This document shows, piece after piece, positions 15,727 through 23,001 of a DNA stretch of 42,588 nt. Source of the stretch: Nocardiopsis alkaliphila YIM 80379 (lineage in GTDB: Bacteria; Actinomycetota; Actinomycetes; Streptosporangiales; Streptosporangiaceae); contig NZ_ANBD01000140.1 in assembly GCF_000341005.1 (NCBI RefSeq), forward strand, positions 1 to 42,588, in the 5' to 3' direction. Every line of letters begins with the position of its first letter. The first letter of the stretch is position 1. The notes below the pieces were generated by a model. It was not told the origin of the DNA, did no database searches, and was given only the letters and a program-made list of their open reading frames with translations. The translations under genes were made by a program, and so were the position numbers.

Positions 15727-17030
15727 CGTGGCGCTCCCTGCTGCTTCGGTCCCGCCGCGGGTTCGGGGCGGGGAAAGTGTTCGTCGAAGTCCTCGGGTCG
15801 GTCCAGGTGTCGGACCGAGGTTCGTACCTGTTCGCGGCGGTCGGCCTCGGCCCGCCGTTGGGCGTCGCTGAGCGGTACCCACACGGGCGGGGGTTCGGCG
15901 GCACGGGGCGAGAGCAGACGTCCGGAGGCGTAGGTCGCGGTGTTGTCGAGGCGCAGCGGAGCCTGGCGCACTCCTCCGTGCACGTCGATGGTGGGAAAGG
16001 AGCCCTTCTCCACGGAGAAGACGGCGATGTCGGCGGTGGCTCCGACCTCGAGGGTTCCGGCGGCCAATCCGAGCGCGTGTGCGGGGCGCACGGTGGCCGC
16101 CGCCACCGTCTCGGAGAGGCCCATTCCGGCGGCGAGTGCCTTGCCCATGACGGTCGGCATGTCGAAGGCCGGGCCGTAGACGGAACGAATGTGCAGGTCG
16201 GTGGAGATGATGGGGACGACCCCGGCCGCCAGTTCCGCTTCGAGTACGTCGAAGTCGAACGCACCCGACCCGTGGCCGAGGTCGAAGACGACACCGTTGT
16301 CCCTCAGCCGTGACAGTGCGTCGGTGGGCCGCCCGTCGACGACCAGGTCGGTGGCGGCCCCCGTGGCGCAATGGGTGAGGATGTCGCCTTCGGCGAGTAG
16401 CGGCGCGATGTCGGCGAGCCCGGGTGGACCGTAACCGATGTGCACCATGAGCGGCTTCTCGATGCGCCGTGCCAACTCGACCGCCCGACGAAGCGGCTCC
16501 AGACCGTGTTCGCCGACCGTGTGGCGGTCGATACGCGCCTTGACTCCACAGACCAGGTCGCCCTGTTGGGCGGCCACGGCGGTGGCGGCGTCCACGTCGA
16601 GGTTGTCCAGTACGTGGTGTTCGCCGGTGCGGCCGACCAGGCCGAGTCCGGAGACGTTGATCATCGCGTGGACGCGAAACGGCGCGGGGTCGGCGATGAC
16701 GCGTCGGAACCCTTCCATCGCGTAGGCGCCGGCGGATCCGGCGTCGACCCAGGTCGTCACACCGGTGCGCCAGGCCAGGGCCTCAGGTTCCAGACCCCAG
16801 TAGGTGGCGCCGTGCCACACGTGCGTGTGCATGTCCACCAGGCCCGGCAGTACCAGTTGTCCGGAGACGTCGACGGCTCGAGCCGACCGGGATCGAGGTA
16901 GCGCGGTGTCGATGGCGGCGATCCGGCCCGCGCGCACGGCGAGGTCGGCTGTCTCGTCCCGTCCCGATGCGGGGTCGATGACGCGACCGCCGTACAGCAG
17001 CAGGTCCCACACTCTGACCATCCCCCTCAT
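15723..17030 (-). CDS. Amidohydrolase/deacetylase, binuclear metal (EF_0837-type)
   Basis: 435 residues. Metal ligands of the amidohydrolase superfamily are present: His68 and His70 in VDMHTHVWHG, a likely carboxylated Lys164 in CGVKARIDRH, His in LMVHIGYGPP, His in ILTHCATGA and Asp in IISTDLHIRS. N-terminal GGRVIDPASGRDETADLAVR is the usual small beta-sandwich. Relatives annotated EF_0837-type deacetylase occur beside D-glucosaminate utilisation genes in other bacteria. Inferred role: removes the acyl group from N-acetyl-D-glucosaminate or a similar N-acyl amino acid. Start ATG 17030 (alternative ATG 17021) lies at a palindrome, possibly leaderless; the longer in-frame extension crosses the divergent gene and is rejected. 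First gene of a four-gene operon. Confidence 0.85.
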   Translation of the reverse strand: MRGMVRVWDLLLYGGRVIDPASGRDETADLAVRAGRIAAIDTALPRSRSARAVDVSGQLVLPGLVDMHTHVWHGATYWGLEPEALAWRTGVTTWVDAGSAGAYAMEGFRRVIADPAPFRVHAMINVSGLGLVGRTGEHHVLDNLDVDAATAVAAQQGDLVCGVKARIDRHTVGEHGLEPLRRAVELARRIEKPLMVHIGYGPPGLADIAPLLAEGDILTHCATGAATDLVVDGRPTDALSRLRDNGVVFDLGHGSGAFDFDVLEAELAAGVVPIISTDLHIRSVYGPAFDMPTVMGKALAAGMGLSETVAAATVRPAHALGLAAGTLEVGATADIAVFSVEKGSFPTIDVHGGVRQAPLRLDNTATYASGRLLSPRAAEPPPVWVPLSDAQRRAEADRREQVRTSVRHLDRPEDFDEHFPRPEPAAGPKQQGAPR

Positions 17031-17048
17031 GCTGCGCTGTGCGCAGCA
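17030..17048. promoter_or_regulatory. Operator-like palindrome in the divergent catabolic promoter region
   Basis: TGCTGCGC (17030-17037), TGT, GCGCAGCA (17041-17048): perfect 8 bp arms. A further half-like TTGCGCA follows at 17052-17058. On the minus strand TTGACA lies just upstream of this dyad, about 30 nt before the deacetylase start. The IclR protein encoded at 18160 is the obvious candidate binder. Confidence 0.55.
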
Positions 17049-17139
17049 GTGTTGCGCATCTGTCAACAACTTGAATAGCATTCCGCAGTGACGCAGGTCA
17101 ACACCCCGCATGACGCGGGCAACCACCGGGAGGTCGTGG

Positions 17140-18138
17140 GTGAGCAAGCCACAACGGACCACAGTCCACGGGGGACCCCTTTCCCCCATCGGGGGAGGGA
17201 GCGAACCCTGGGACGCGGTGTGCGTGGGCGAGACGATGGCGTTGCTGACCCCCGAACCCCACCGTCCGGGAACCCCTCCCCGGTTCCACGCCGACATCGG
17301 TGGCGCCGAGTCCAACGTCGCCGTACACCTGGCAAGGGCAGGGCGCTCCGTCGTCTGGTACAGCGCCCTGGGCGACGACCGGTTCGGGCGGTGGATCCAT
17401 GAGCGGCTCAGCGCCGAGGGCGTGAACTGCGTCGTTCGCACCGACGACGACCGCTCCACCGGTCTGTACACCAAGGAACCGCACCCTCGGGGGACACGGG
17501 TGCGCTACTGGCGCCGAGGTTCGGCCGCCTCCACACTGCACCGGGACGACGCCGCCCAGGTGTGGCGGTCGCGCCCCCGCCTCGTGCACACCTCGGGGAT
17601 CACCGCCGCCCTGTCCGAATCCGCCGCGGGTCTGGTCGAGGAGCTCATGAAGGCCGCACCCGAGGGGACCCTGCGCAGCTTCGACGTGAACTACCGGCCC
17701 GCTCTGCACGGCGACCACAACGCCGACCGGCTGCTGGACCTCGCACGATGCTCCGACATCGTCTTTTGCGGGCTCGACGAGGGGCAGGCCTTGTGGGGCG
17801 TCGACAGTGTGGAGGAGCTGGCCGACCTCCTGCGCGGACCGGAAGTGGTCGTCATCAAACAGGGCGCGGAGGGTGCCACCGCCCTCCGCGACGGTGAGCT
17901 CTGGTTCGAACCGGCGCCCACGGTCGAGGTCGTCGAACCGGTCGGCGCCGGAGACGCCTTCGCGGCGGGCTTTTTGGATCGATTCTTGAACGGAGCCCCG
18001 ATACCCGCCTGTCTGGCCGAGGGAGCCCGATCAGCGGGGACCGTACTGGGAGTCCACGGCGACATCCCACCACGGGAGGTCCCCTCCCCCGTGGACTGGG
18101 AGACTGGCACCACCCCTGCCCAGGGGTCTCGCCCATAA
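17140..18138 (+). CDS. kdgK: PfkB-family sugar kinase, probable 2-keto-3-deoxygluconate kinase
   Basis: 332 residues from GTG 17140, which has GGGAGG 6 nt upstream; an in-frame ATG at 17110 lacks such a site. PfkB features: CVGETMALLTPE at the start, FHADIGGAESNVAVHLARAG (substrate-side GG motif), SFDVNYRPALH, and EPVGAGDAFAAGF with the catalytic base Asp272. The first block and the DVNYRP segment are typical of KdgK. Predicted to phosphorylate KDG to KDPG in the cytosol, using KDG made by the divergent arm or from pectin. The IclR gene follows after 21 nt. Confidence 0.87.
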   Translation: MSKPQRTTVHGGPLSPIGGGSEPWDAVCVGETMALLTPEPHRPGTPPRFHADIGGAESNVAVHLARAGRSVVWYSALGDDRFGRWIHERLSAEGVNCVVRTDDDRSTGLYTKEPHPRGTRVRYWRRGSAASTLHRDDAAQVWRSRPRLVHTSGITAALSESAAGLVEELMKAAPEGTLRSFDVNYRPALHGDHNADRLLDLARCSDIVFCGLDEGQALWGVDSVEELADLLRGPEVVVIKQGAEGATALRDGELWFEPAPTVEVVEPVGAGDAFAAGFLDRFLNGAPIPACLAEGARSAGTVLGVHGDIPPREVPSPVDWETGTTPAQGSRP

Positions 18139-18159
18139 CGAACAAGGGGAGGACCACAG

Positions 18160-18906
18160 GTGTCCAGCAGTGTCGAACGCGCCATGAGAATACTCGTGGA
18201 GCTGGCCGAGGGCCCCACCACGATCAGCGAGCTCGGTCGACGTCTCGACGTGCACCGTACGACCTCACTGCGTCTGTTGAGAACCCTGGAAGAACAGCGT
18301 TTCGTTCGTCGCACGGACGACGGCAGCTATCAGTTGGGGCCCCGTATGGCCACCCTCGCCGCAGCCGCCTTGGAGGGACTCGACATTCGCGGTCTGGCCG
18401 CGCGACATCTGCGTGACCTGGGATCCTCCTGCGGACAGACCGTCCACCTGGGGGCGCTGGAGGGGGACCGCGTCGTCTATCTGGACAAGGTCGAGTCACG
18501 TCACGCGGTGCGCATGTACTCGCACATCGGCGCGCTGGCCCCCTTGCACGCCACCGGTATCGGCAAGGCGATCCTCGCTCACCTTTCCCGACGTGAACGC
18601 GGTGCCCTGCTCGGTGACGCGCCGCTTCCCCGGTACACCCCCAACACCCGCACCCGGCGGGAGGAACTCGACACGGAACTCGACCGGGCCGCGGAGCGAG
18701 GCTGGGTGCTGGACGACTTCGAACACGAGGAGTTCATCCACTGCGTGGCCGCGCCCGTGTTCAACGCGGCCGGGCAGGTAAGGGCGGCCATCTCGATATC
18801 GGCCCCCAGCATGGTGCTCGACCGTCCCGGCCTGCTCTCCCTCACCGAAGAACTCATCACCACCGCACATGACATCAGCGAGGAACTGGGGTGGAGTCCA
18901 CGTTGA
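18160..18906 (+). CDS. IclR-family transcriptional regulator
   Basis: 248 residues from GTG 18160 with GGGGAGG upstream. N-terminal winged helix VERAMRILVELAEGPTTISE ... HRTTSLRLLRTLEEQRFVRR, then the effector domain with LGALEGDRVVYLDKVESRHAVRM, LHATGIGKAILAHL and FIHCVAAPVFNAAGQVRAAI. Normal length for the family. Members such as KdgR sense KDG-type sugar acids; its place between kdgK and the KDPG aldolase suggests the same here. It probably acts at the palindrome in the divergent region at 17030-17048. Confidence 0.92.
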   Translation: MSSSVERAMRILVELAEGPTTISELGRRLDVHRTTSLRLLRTLEEQRFVRRTDDGSYQLGPRMATLAAAALEGLDIRGLAARHLRDLGSSCGQTVHLGALEGDRVVYLDKVESRHAVRMYSHIGALAPLHATGIGKAILAHLSRRERGALLGDAPLPRYTPNTRTRREELDTELDRAAERGWVLDDFEHEEFIHCVAAPVFNAAGQVRAAISISAPSMVLDRPGLLSLTEELITTAHDISEELGWSPR

Positions 18907-18914
18907 CCTCCTCC

Positions 18915-19062
18915 CCTTCCCTGAAGGAGGGAAAGAACCGGTCGATGGTGACCGACTTCCGCCCATACCAGGCCGTTTTGCACTCCAACATCGACCGCGA
19001 CTCGCTCCAGACCACGTCCGAGATCGCGCGGGCGAGCTTACGGTTCTTGTGAGCCTGGACCA
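18915..19062 (-). pseudogene. TnpB (IS605 OrfB) fragment
   Basis: The minus-strand frame reads AHKNRKLARAISDVVWSESR, then SMLECKTAWYGRKSV and TIDRFFPSF. This matches the TnpB region usually written KNRxLARAISDxGWxxFRxxLEYKxxWYGRxLVxIDRFFPSS just before the zinc-finger cysteines. Both the RuvC core upstream and the zinc finger downstream are absent, so no function remains. Confidence 0.75.
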
Positions 19063-19190
19063 GGAAGGAGAAGAGCGTTTCCTTCCCCGTTCGAAGGCCG
19101 GGGCCCTCACACCCGACCACCCGGTGAGCAAAGATTCGCCCGGGGGACGAATCTCCGTTTCCTGGTCTGCCTCGCAGGGATTCGCTTCCT

Positions 19191-19210
19191 CCCCGGCCTG
19201 AAGGCCGGGG
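19191..19210. repeat. IS605-type end hairpin
   Basis: CCCCGGCCT (19191-19199) and AGGCCGGGG (19202-19210), perfect 9 bp stem, effective loop TGAA. It is 20 nt upstream of the KDPG aldolase start and could now influence its expression as a transcription attenuator. Confidence 0.7.
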
Positions 19211-19229
19211 TTTCCTCGAAAGGATTCAG

Positions 19230-19877
19230 ATGAACAGCACGAACATCGGAATGAGCACGGAAGATCCGATCTCGGGATGGGCCGACTTCTTCAACAAGGG
19301 CCTCTCTCGGGTCCCGTTGATGCTGATCCTTCGGGGCGCCACCCCGGACGAAGCGGTGGCCGCGGCACGGGCGGCTTGGAACGCCGGAGTGGAATTGGTG
19401 GAGGTCACTCAGGAGAGCGGGTCGGACCCGGCCACCCTGGAGGCGGTGGTCCGCGCCGCCGAAGGCCGCTTCGCGGTGGGTGCGGGCACCATGACCACAC
19501 CCGAGAGACTGCGTCGGGCGGTGGAGGCCGGAGCCCGCTTCGGTGTGGCGCCGGGCCTGGACACGGACACCGTGGCCGAGGCGGTGCGGTCGGGCATTCC
19601 GTTCCTACCGGCCGTAGCGACTCCGACCGAGGTCGGCAAGGCGGTACGACTCGGTATCACCACCGTCAAGGCCTTTCCCGCGAACGTTCTGGGGCCTTCC
19701 TGGATCTCCGCCCTCACCGGCCCCTTTCCCGAGGTACGCGCCGTGGCCACCGGTGGTGTCGACGCGACGAACGCCTCGGAGTTCCTGGGCGCGGGCGCCC
19801 TCGGCGTGGGCGTCGGCCGGTCCCTGGCTCGTGACGGCGCGCTGGAACGGTTCCTGTCCACCCTCCGTCGAGGGTGA
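19230..19877 (+). CDS. 2-keto-3-deoxy-6-phosphogluconate (KDPG) aldolase
   Basis: 215 residues. The class I aldolase barrel is complete: PLMLILRGATPDEAVAAARA, GVELVEVTQES, VGAGTMTTPERLRRAVEAGA, PGLDTDTVAEAVRSGIPFLP and the Schiff-base Lys147 in TTVKAFPANVLG, then PEVRAVATGGVDATNASEFL. It cleaves KDPG to pyruvate and glyceraldehyde-3-phosphate. Start ATG 19230 follows AAAGGA with 7 nt spacing. It belongs with kdgK and iclR, although an IS605 scrap now lies between. Confidence 0.92.
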   Translation: MNSTNIGMSTEDPISGWADFFNKGLSRVPLMLILRGATPDEAVAAARAAWNAGVELVEVTQESGSDPATLEAVVRAAEGRFAVGAGTMTTPERLRRAVEAGARFGVAPGLDTDTVAEAVRSGIPFLPAVATPTEVGKAVRLGITTVKAFPANVLGPSWISALTGPFPEVRAVATGGVDATNASEFLGAGALGVGVGRSLARDGALERFLSTLRRG

Positions 19878-20069
19878 GCCGTCCAACGACGTCGCCGACG
19901 TGACCCCGCCGGGCCCACGAGGAGGCCCTACCCACCGTGTTCCCATCCCGAAGAGGGATCGGGGCCGGCCCGCGCCACCCGACCGATCTCCACCCCGAGC
20001 AACGCTCCGATGACCCTGAAGAGTCGTTGATCGAGATTGGACGTTCCCGGTCCGGGTAGTCCTTTCTCC

Positions 20070-20723
20070 ATGTTGCTAGTGAGGCCACCGGGCGTTTATC
20101 GAGTTCAGGAAGACACCTCGTTACTCCGTCACGTACTACGTCGGCGAGGCCCTCTCACCGGCCGTTCGGTCCTGGACGTCGGTTCGGGCACCGGGGCCCT
20201 GGGCATCGAGGCCTTCCGTGCTGGAGCCGCCAGCCTCACCTCGATCGACCTTTCACGTCGCTCGGTGATGGCGAGTTGGCTCAACAGCCGTCTGCACGGG
20301 GTTCCGGCCACGGTCCTGCGCGGTGACCTGTTCGCCCCCGTGGCCACGCGTCGCTTCGACGTCGTGCTCGCCAACCCGCCCTACGTGCCCGCCGACTCCC
20401 CGCTCCCGCCCCGCCACCGGATGGCCCGCTGCTGGGACGCCGGTCCGGACGGGCGTCTGTTGTTGGACCGTATCTGCGCGGAGGCCCCCTCCGTGCTCAA
20501 CGAGGACGGCAGGCTCCTGCTCGTGCAGTCCGTGCTCGCCGACGAACAGGCCACGTTGGCCCGCTTCAAGGAGGCCGGCCTGGTGTCCGAAGTCCTCGCC
20601 AGGGCTCACATCCCCTTCGGCCCCGTACTGCGGGCACGCGCTTCGACACTGCGCGCCCGCGGGCTGCTCGGCCCGGCCCAGACCAAGGAGGAACTCGTGA
20701 TCATCGAGGCACGTCATGGCTGA
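20070..20723 (+). CDS. HemK2/MTQ2-like class I methyltransferase
   Basis: 217 residues. SAM motif VLDVGSGTGALGIEAF (34-49), acidic motif SLTSIDLS, and the NPPY motif at 102-105 (VVLANPPYVPADS) typical of enzymes that methylate amide or ring nitrogen in glutamine, adenine or small molecules. MTQ2/HemK2 proteins modify release factors in eukaryotes and archaea, but actinobacteria use PrmC for that, so this copy probably has another substrate. ATG 20070 is chosen because PGVYRVQEDTSLLRHVL is the usual N-terminus; an upstream TTG (20037) is possible. First of four overlapping genes. Confidence 0.85.
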   Translation: MLLVRPPGVYRVQEDTSLLRHVLRRRGPLTGRSVLDVGSGTGALGIEAFRAGAASLTSIDLSRRSVMASWLNSRLHGVPATVLRGDLFAPVATRRFDVVLANPPYVPADSPLPPRHRMARCWDAGPDGRLLLDRICAEAPSVLNEDGRLLLVQSVLADEQATLARFKEAGLVSEVLARAHIPFGPVLRARASTLRARGLLGPAQTKEELVIIEARHG

Positions 20724-20931
20724 GAACCCTCGTCGGGTCATCGTCACCGGCGAGGGCCCCATCCTCGTCTATGGCCCGGTCGACGTGGAGATGCCCGATG
20801 GAACACGGGTGCTCAGCGAACGAGCGGTCACCGCACTGTGCACGTGCGGCCGCAGTCGTCGCCGTCCGTTCTGCGACACCAGCCACCGTCGACGCGTACG
20901 CGACACGGAGGGAAAGGAGAACCGCTCATGA
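20716..20931 (+). CDS. CDGSH iron-sulfur domain protein
   Basis: 71 residues, overlapping the methyltransferase gene by 8 nt. The single CDGSH-type motif CTCGRSRRRPFCDTSH gives ligands Cys42, Cys44, Cys53 and His57 for a redox-active [2Fe-2S] cluster. A cytosolic electron carrier of this size could feed electrons or iron to the diiron enzyme encoded next. Confidence 0.93.
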   Translation: MAENPRRVIVTGEGPILVYGPVDVEMPDGTRVLSERAVTALCTCGRSRRRPFCDTSHRRRVRDTEGKENRS

Positions 20932-21923
20932 CCGCGACGACGTCGAAGGCACCGACGCTTCCCGCCTCTCGTGGCCCCATCTCCGAGGCGGTCCTGTCCG
21001 CGCTGCGGGGTGAGGCGCCCGAGCTTCCCGTCCTGGCCGACGCCTCGCCCTACGGCGAGGACCTCCAACTGGCGCTGTACTGCTGTTACGAACTCCACTA
21101 TCGGGGTTTCCAGGAGGTCGACACCGGCCTCGAATGGGATCCCGCGTTGCTCGTCGTCCGCGCCGAACTGGAAAGGATCTTCCTCAACGCGCTCAGGGCC
21201 GACGTTCCGGCGGGTTCGGACGTCGAAGGTGAACTCGAGGAACTCCTGGTTGAACACGTCGACGCGTTCGGCGTCTCCCACCACCTGCGCCGTGACGGGC
21301 GACTGTGGCAACTACGTGAGTACGTCGCCCACCGCTCGCTCTACCACCTGAAGGAGGCCGACCCGCAAAGCTTCGTCATCCCACGCTTGGACGGCCCGCC
21401 CAAGGCCGCCCTGGTGACGGTGCAGCACGACGAGTACGGCGCGGGCGACCCCGAGCGGACCCACTCCAAACTCTTCGCCGACATGATGACCGAACTCGGC
21501 CTCTCCAACGCCTACGGCACCTATGTCGACTCCGCTCCCGCCGAGATGCTGGCCGAGGTCAACTTCATGTCGCTGTGCGGGCTGCACCGCGCCTTGCGCG
21601 GGGCTCTGATCGGGCAATTCGCCACCGTGGAACTCACCTCCTCCCCCGGCTCGGACCGACTGGTCAAGGCCATGCGAAGACTGGGCTGCGGTCCGGTGGC
21701 CATCGACTTCTACGCCGAACACGTCGAGGCCGACGCGGTGCACGAGCAGCTGATCAGGCGTGAGGTGATCACGCCTTTGTTGAGAGCCGAACCCGAGTTG
21801 GCCCCCGACATCGTGTTCGGGATCCGAAGCAGTGTCTTCCTGGCCGATCGGTTGGAGAAGTACCTGTTCCACCACTGGAATCGTGGCGAGTCGAGCTTTC
21901 GTGAGAGGGCGGGGCGAGCATGA
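20928..21923 (+). CDS. Iron-containing redox enzyme, haem-oxygenase-like diiron oxidase family
   Basis: 331 residues, starting in the ATGA overlap with the CDGSH gene. The all-helical haem-oxygenase-like diiron fold is indicated by YCCYELHYRGFQ (Glu55, His57), QHDEYGAGDPERTH (Asp168, Glu169, His179) and DFYAEHVEADAVHEQ in the C-terminal half; these supply the expected carboxylate and histidine iron ligands. Known relatives (UndA, BesC, SznF type) use dioxygen to desaturate, cleave or N-oxygenate small molecules. The substrate here is unknown. Longer in-frame extension upstream overlaps the CDGSH gene fully and is rejected. Confidence 0.88.
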   Translation: MTATTSKAPTLPASRGPISEAVLSALRGEAPELPVLADASPYGEDLQLALYCCYELHYRGFQEVDTGLEWDPALLVVRAELERIFLNALRADVPAGSDVEGELEELLVEHVDAFGVSHHLRRDGRLWQLREYVAHRSLYHLKEADPQSFVIPRLDGPPKAALVTVQHDEYGAGDPERTHSKLFADMMTELGLSNAYGTYVDSAPAEMLAEVNFMSLCGLHRALRGALIGQFATVELTSSPGSDRLVKAMRRLGCGPVAIDFYAEHVEADAVHEQLIRREVITPLLRAEPELAPDIVFGIRSSVFLADRLEKYLFHHWNRGESSFRERAGRA

Positions 21924-22921
21924 GGCCACCCGAATCCGATGCCGGCACCGGCATCGTTCCGGTCACCACCGGAGCCGACGAGGTACCGGAGGACACGGTC
22001 GTGCGCGACCTCCTCCAAGAGGCCCCGCCCCGGCTGCCACCCTGGCTCGGCTACGACGCGGTCGGTTCCGAGCTGTTCGAGCAGATCACCGAGCTGCCCA
22101 CCTACTACCTGACCCGAGTGGAACGCGCCCTCCTCCAGCACCACGCCTGGGAGATCGCCGAGGCGCTCGGTTGCGGACGGATCGCGGAATTGGGCAGCGG
22201 TAGCGCGAAGAAGACACGGTTGCTGTTGGAGCGATGCGTGCGTCTGCGCCGGACCACCTACCTTCCGATCGACGTCGATCGGGACATGCTGCGTTCCAGC
22301 GCCGCCACGTTGCGTTCGGAACTGGAGGATGTGGAGGTCCTGGGCCTATGGGGACGCTACGAGGCCGCTCTGGAGTGGCTGCGCACCCACACCGGTGAGC
22401 CGCTCGCGATCATCTTCCTCGGTAGTAGTTTCGGCAACGCCACACGCGCCGAACGAGACGGATTGCTCGGCGAGATCGCTCGCTGCTTGAAACCGGGTGA
22501 GGCCTTCCTGCTCTCCGCCGACCTGGACAAGGACGGCGAGGCCCTGGAGACCTGTTACAACGATCCTCCCGGGCATTCGGCCTTCGCCGACTTCCGGCTC
22601 AACTACCTCACTCGGCTCAACGAGCGGTACGGAGCCGAATTCGTGCTCGACGACTTCGTTCCCAAGGCGTGTTACGACGCGGCCACCTCCACGGTGGAGG
22701 GTCGTCTCCAGGCCCGTGCCGACCGGACGGTGGCCATACCGGGCCTGGGGATCACGCTGCGCGTACCGCGCGGGCGGTTCATCAACGTCGGCTACTCGGT
22801 GAAGTTCGACGAACGAGGTTTGGCCCACGAGGTGGGGGCCCACGGCTTCGTCCCGCGTTCCCAGTGGGTGGACCACCAGGCCCGATACGGACTCTTCCTC
22901 TTCCATCGCGACGCGAGTTGA
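21920..22921 (+). CDS. EgtD-like SAM-dependent methyltransferase
   Basis: 333 residues, start in the ATGA overlap with the diiron enzyme gene. Family features: GSELFEQITELPTYYLTRVE, IAELGSGSAKKTRLLLE (SAM loop), YLPIDVDRDML, FLGSSFGNATRAER and LNYLTRLNERYGAEF. EgtD makes trimethylhistidine for ergothioneine. At the C-terminal substrate site, where EgtD has TEVSCKF with Glu and Ser contacting the imidazole, this protein has VGYSVKF: the Ser is kept but the Glu is Gly. No egtB, egtC or egtE gene is nearby. I infer a different substrate. Confidence 0.87.
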   Translation: MRPPESDAGTGIVPVTTGADEVPEDTVVRDLLQEAPPRLPPWLGYDAVGSELFEQITELPTYYLTRVERALLQHHAWEIAEALGCGRIAELGSGSAKKTRLLLERCVRLRRTTYLPIDVDRDMLRSSAATLRSELEDVEVLGLWGRYEAALEWLRTHTGEPLAIIFLGSSFGNATRAERDGLLGEIARCLKPGEAFLLSADLDKDGEALETCYNDPPGHSAFADFRLNYLTRLNERYGAEFVLDDFVPKACYDAATSTVEGRLQARADRTVAIPGLGITLRVPRGRFINVGYSVKFDERGLAHEVGAHGFVPRSQWVDHQARYGLFLFHRDAS

Positions 22922-22954
22922 ACGAACACACTCGGACCACCCGCACACACGGGA

Positions 22955-22984
22955 GGCGGGGCCCGAAGGACCGAGAGCCCCGCC
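22955..22984. terminator. Shared terminator between convergent operons
   Basis: GGCGGGGC (22955-22962) pairs with GCCCCGCC (22977-22984), loop 14 nt. It lies 34 nt after the EgtD-like stop and 18 nt after the opposing stop at 23002, so it can serve both strands. Confidence 0.7.
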
Positions 22985-23001
22985 CCACGAATCGGCGCGT
23001 A

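Larger units (their letters stand above)
18907..19211. mobile_element. Degenerate IS200/IS605-family remnant (PATE-like) between iclR and the aldolase
   Basis: The segment is framed by two subterminal hairpin sequences: CTTCCCTGAAGGAGGGAAAG near 18916-18935 and CCCCGGCCTGAAGGCCGGGG at 19191-19210. Both have the CTGAAGG loop style seen at IS605-type ends in actinomycetes. Between them lies a short tnpB fragment on the minus strand. The autonomous element is gone; only about 300 bp remain. The insertion separates iclR from the aldolase gene without breaking either frame. Confidence 0.6.

Noticed and set aside
14416-16371. 651-codon reading of the PLP deaminase
   Set aside because: The first 215 codons overlap the deacetylase gene out of frame; TTG 15726 with a ribosome site and stop overlap is the better start.
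20070-22921. Ergothioneine biosynthesis operon
   Set aside because: Only an EgtD-like gene is present, with a changed substrate site; no egtA, egtB, egtC or egtE nearby.
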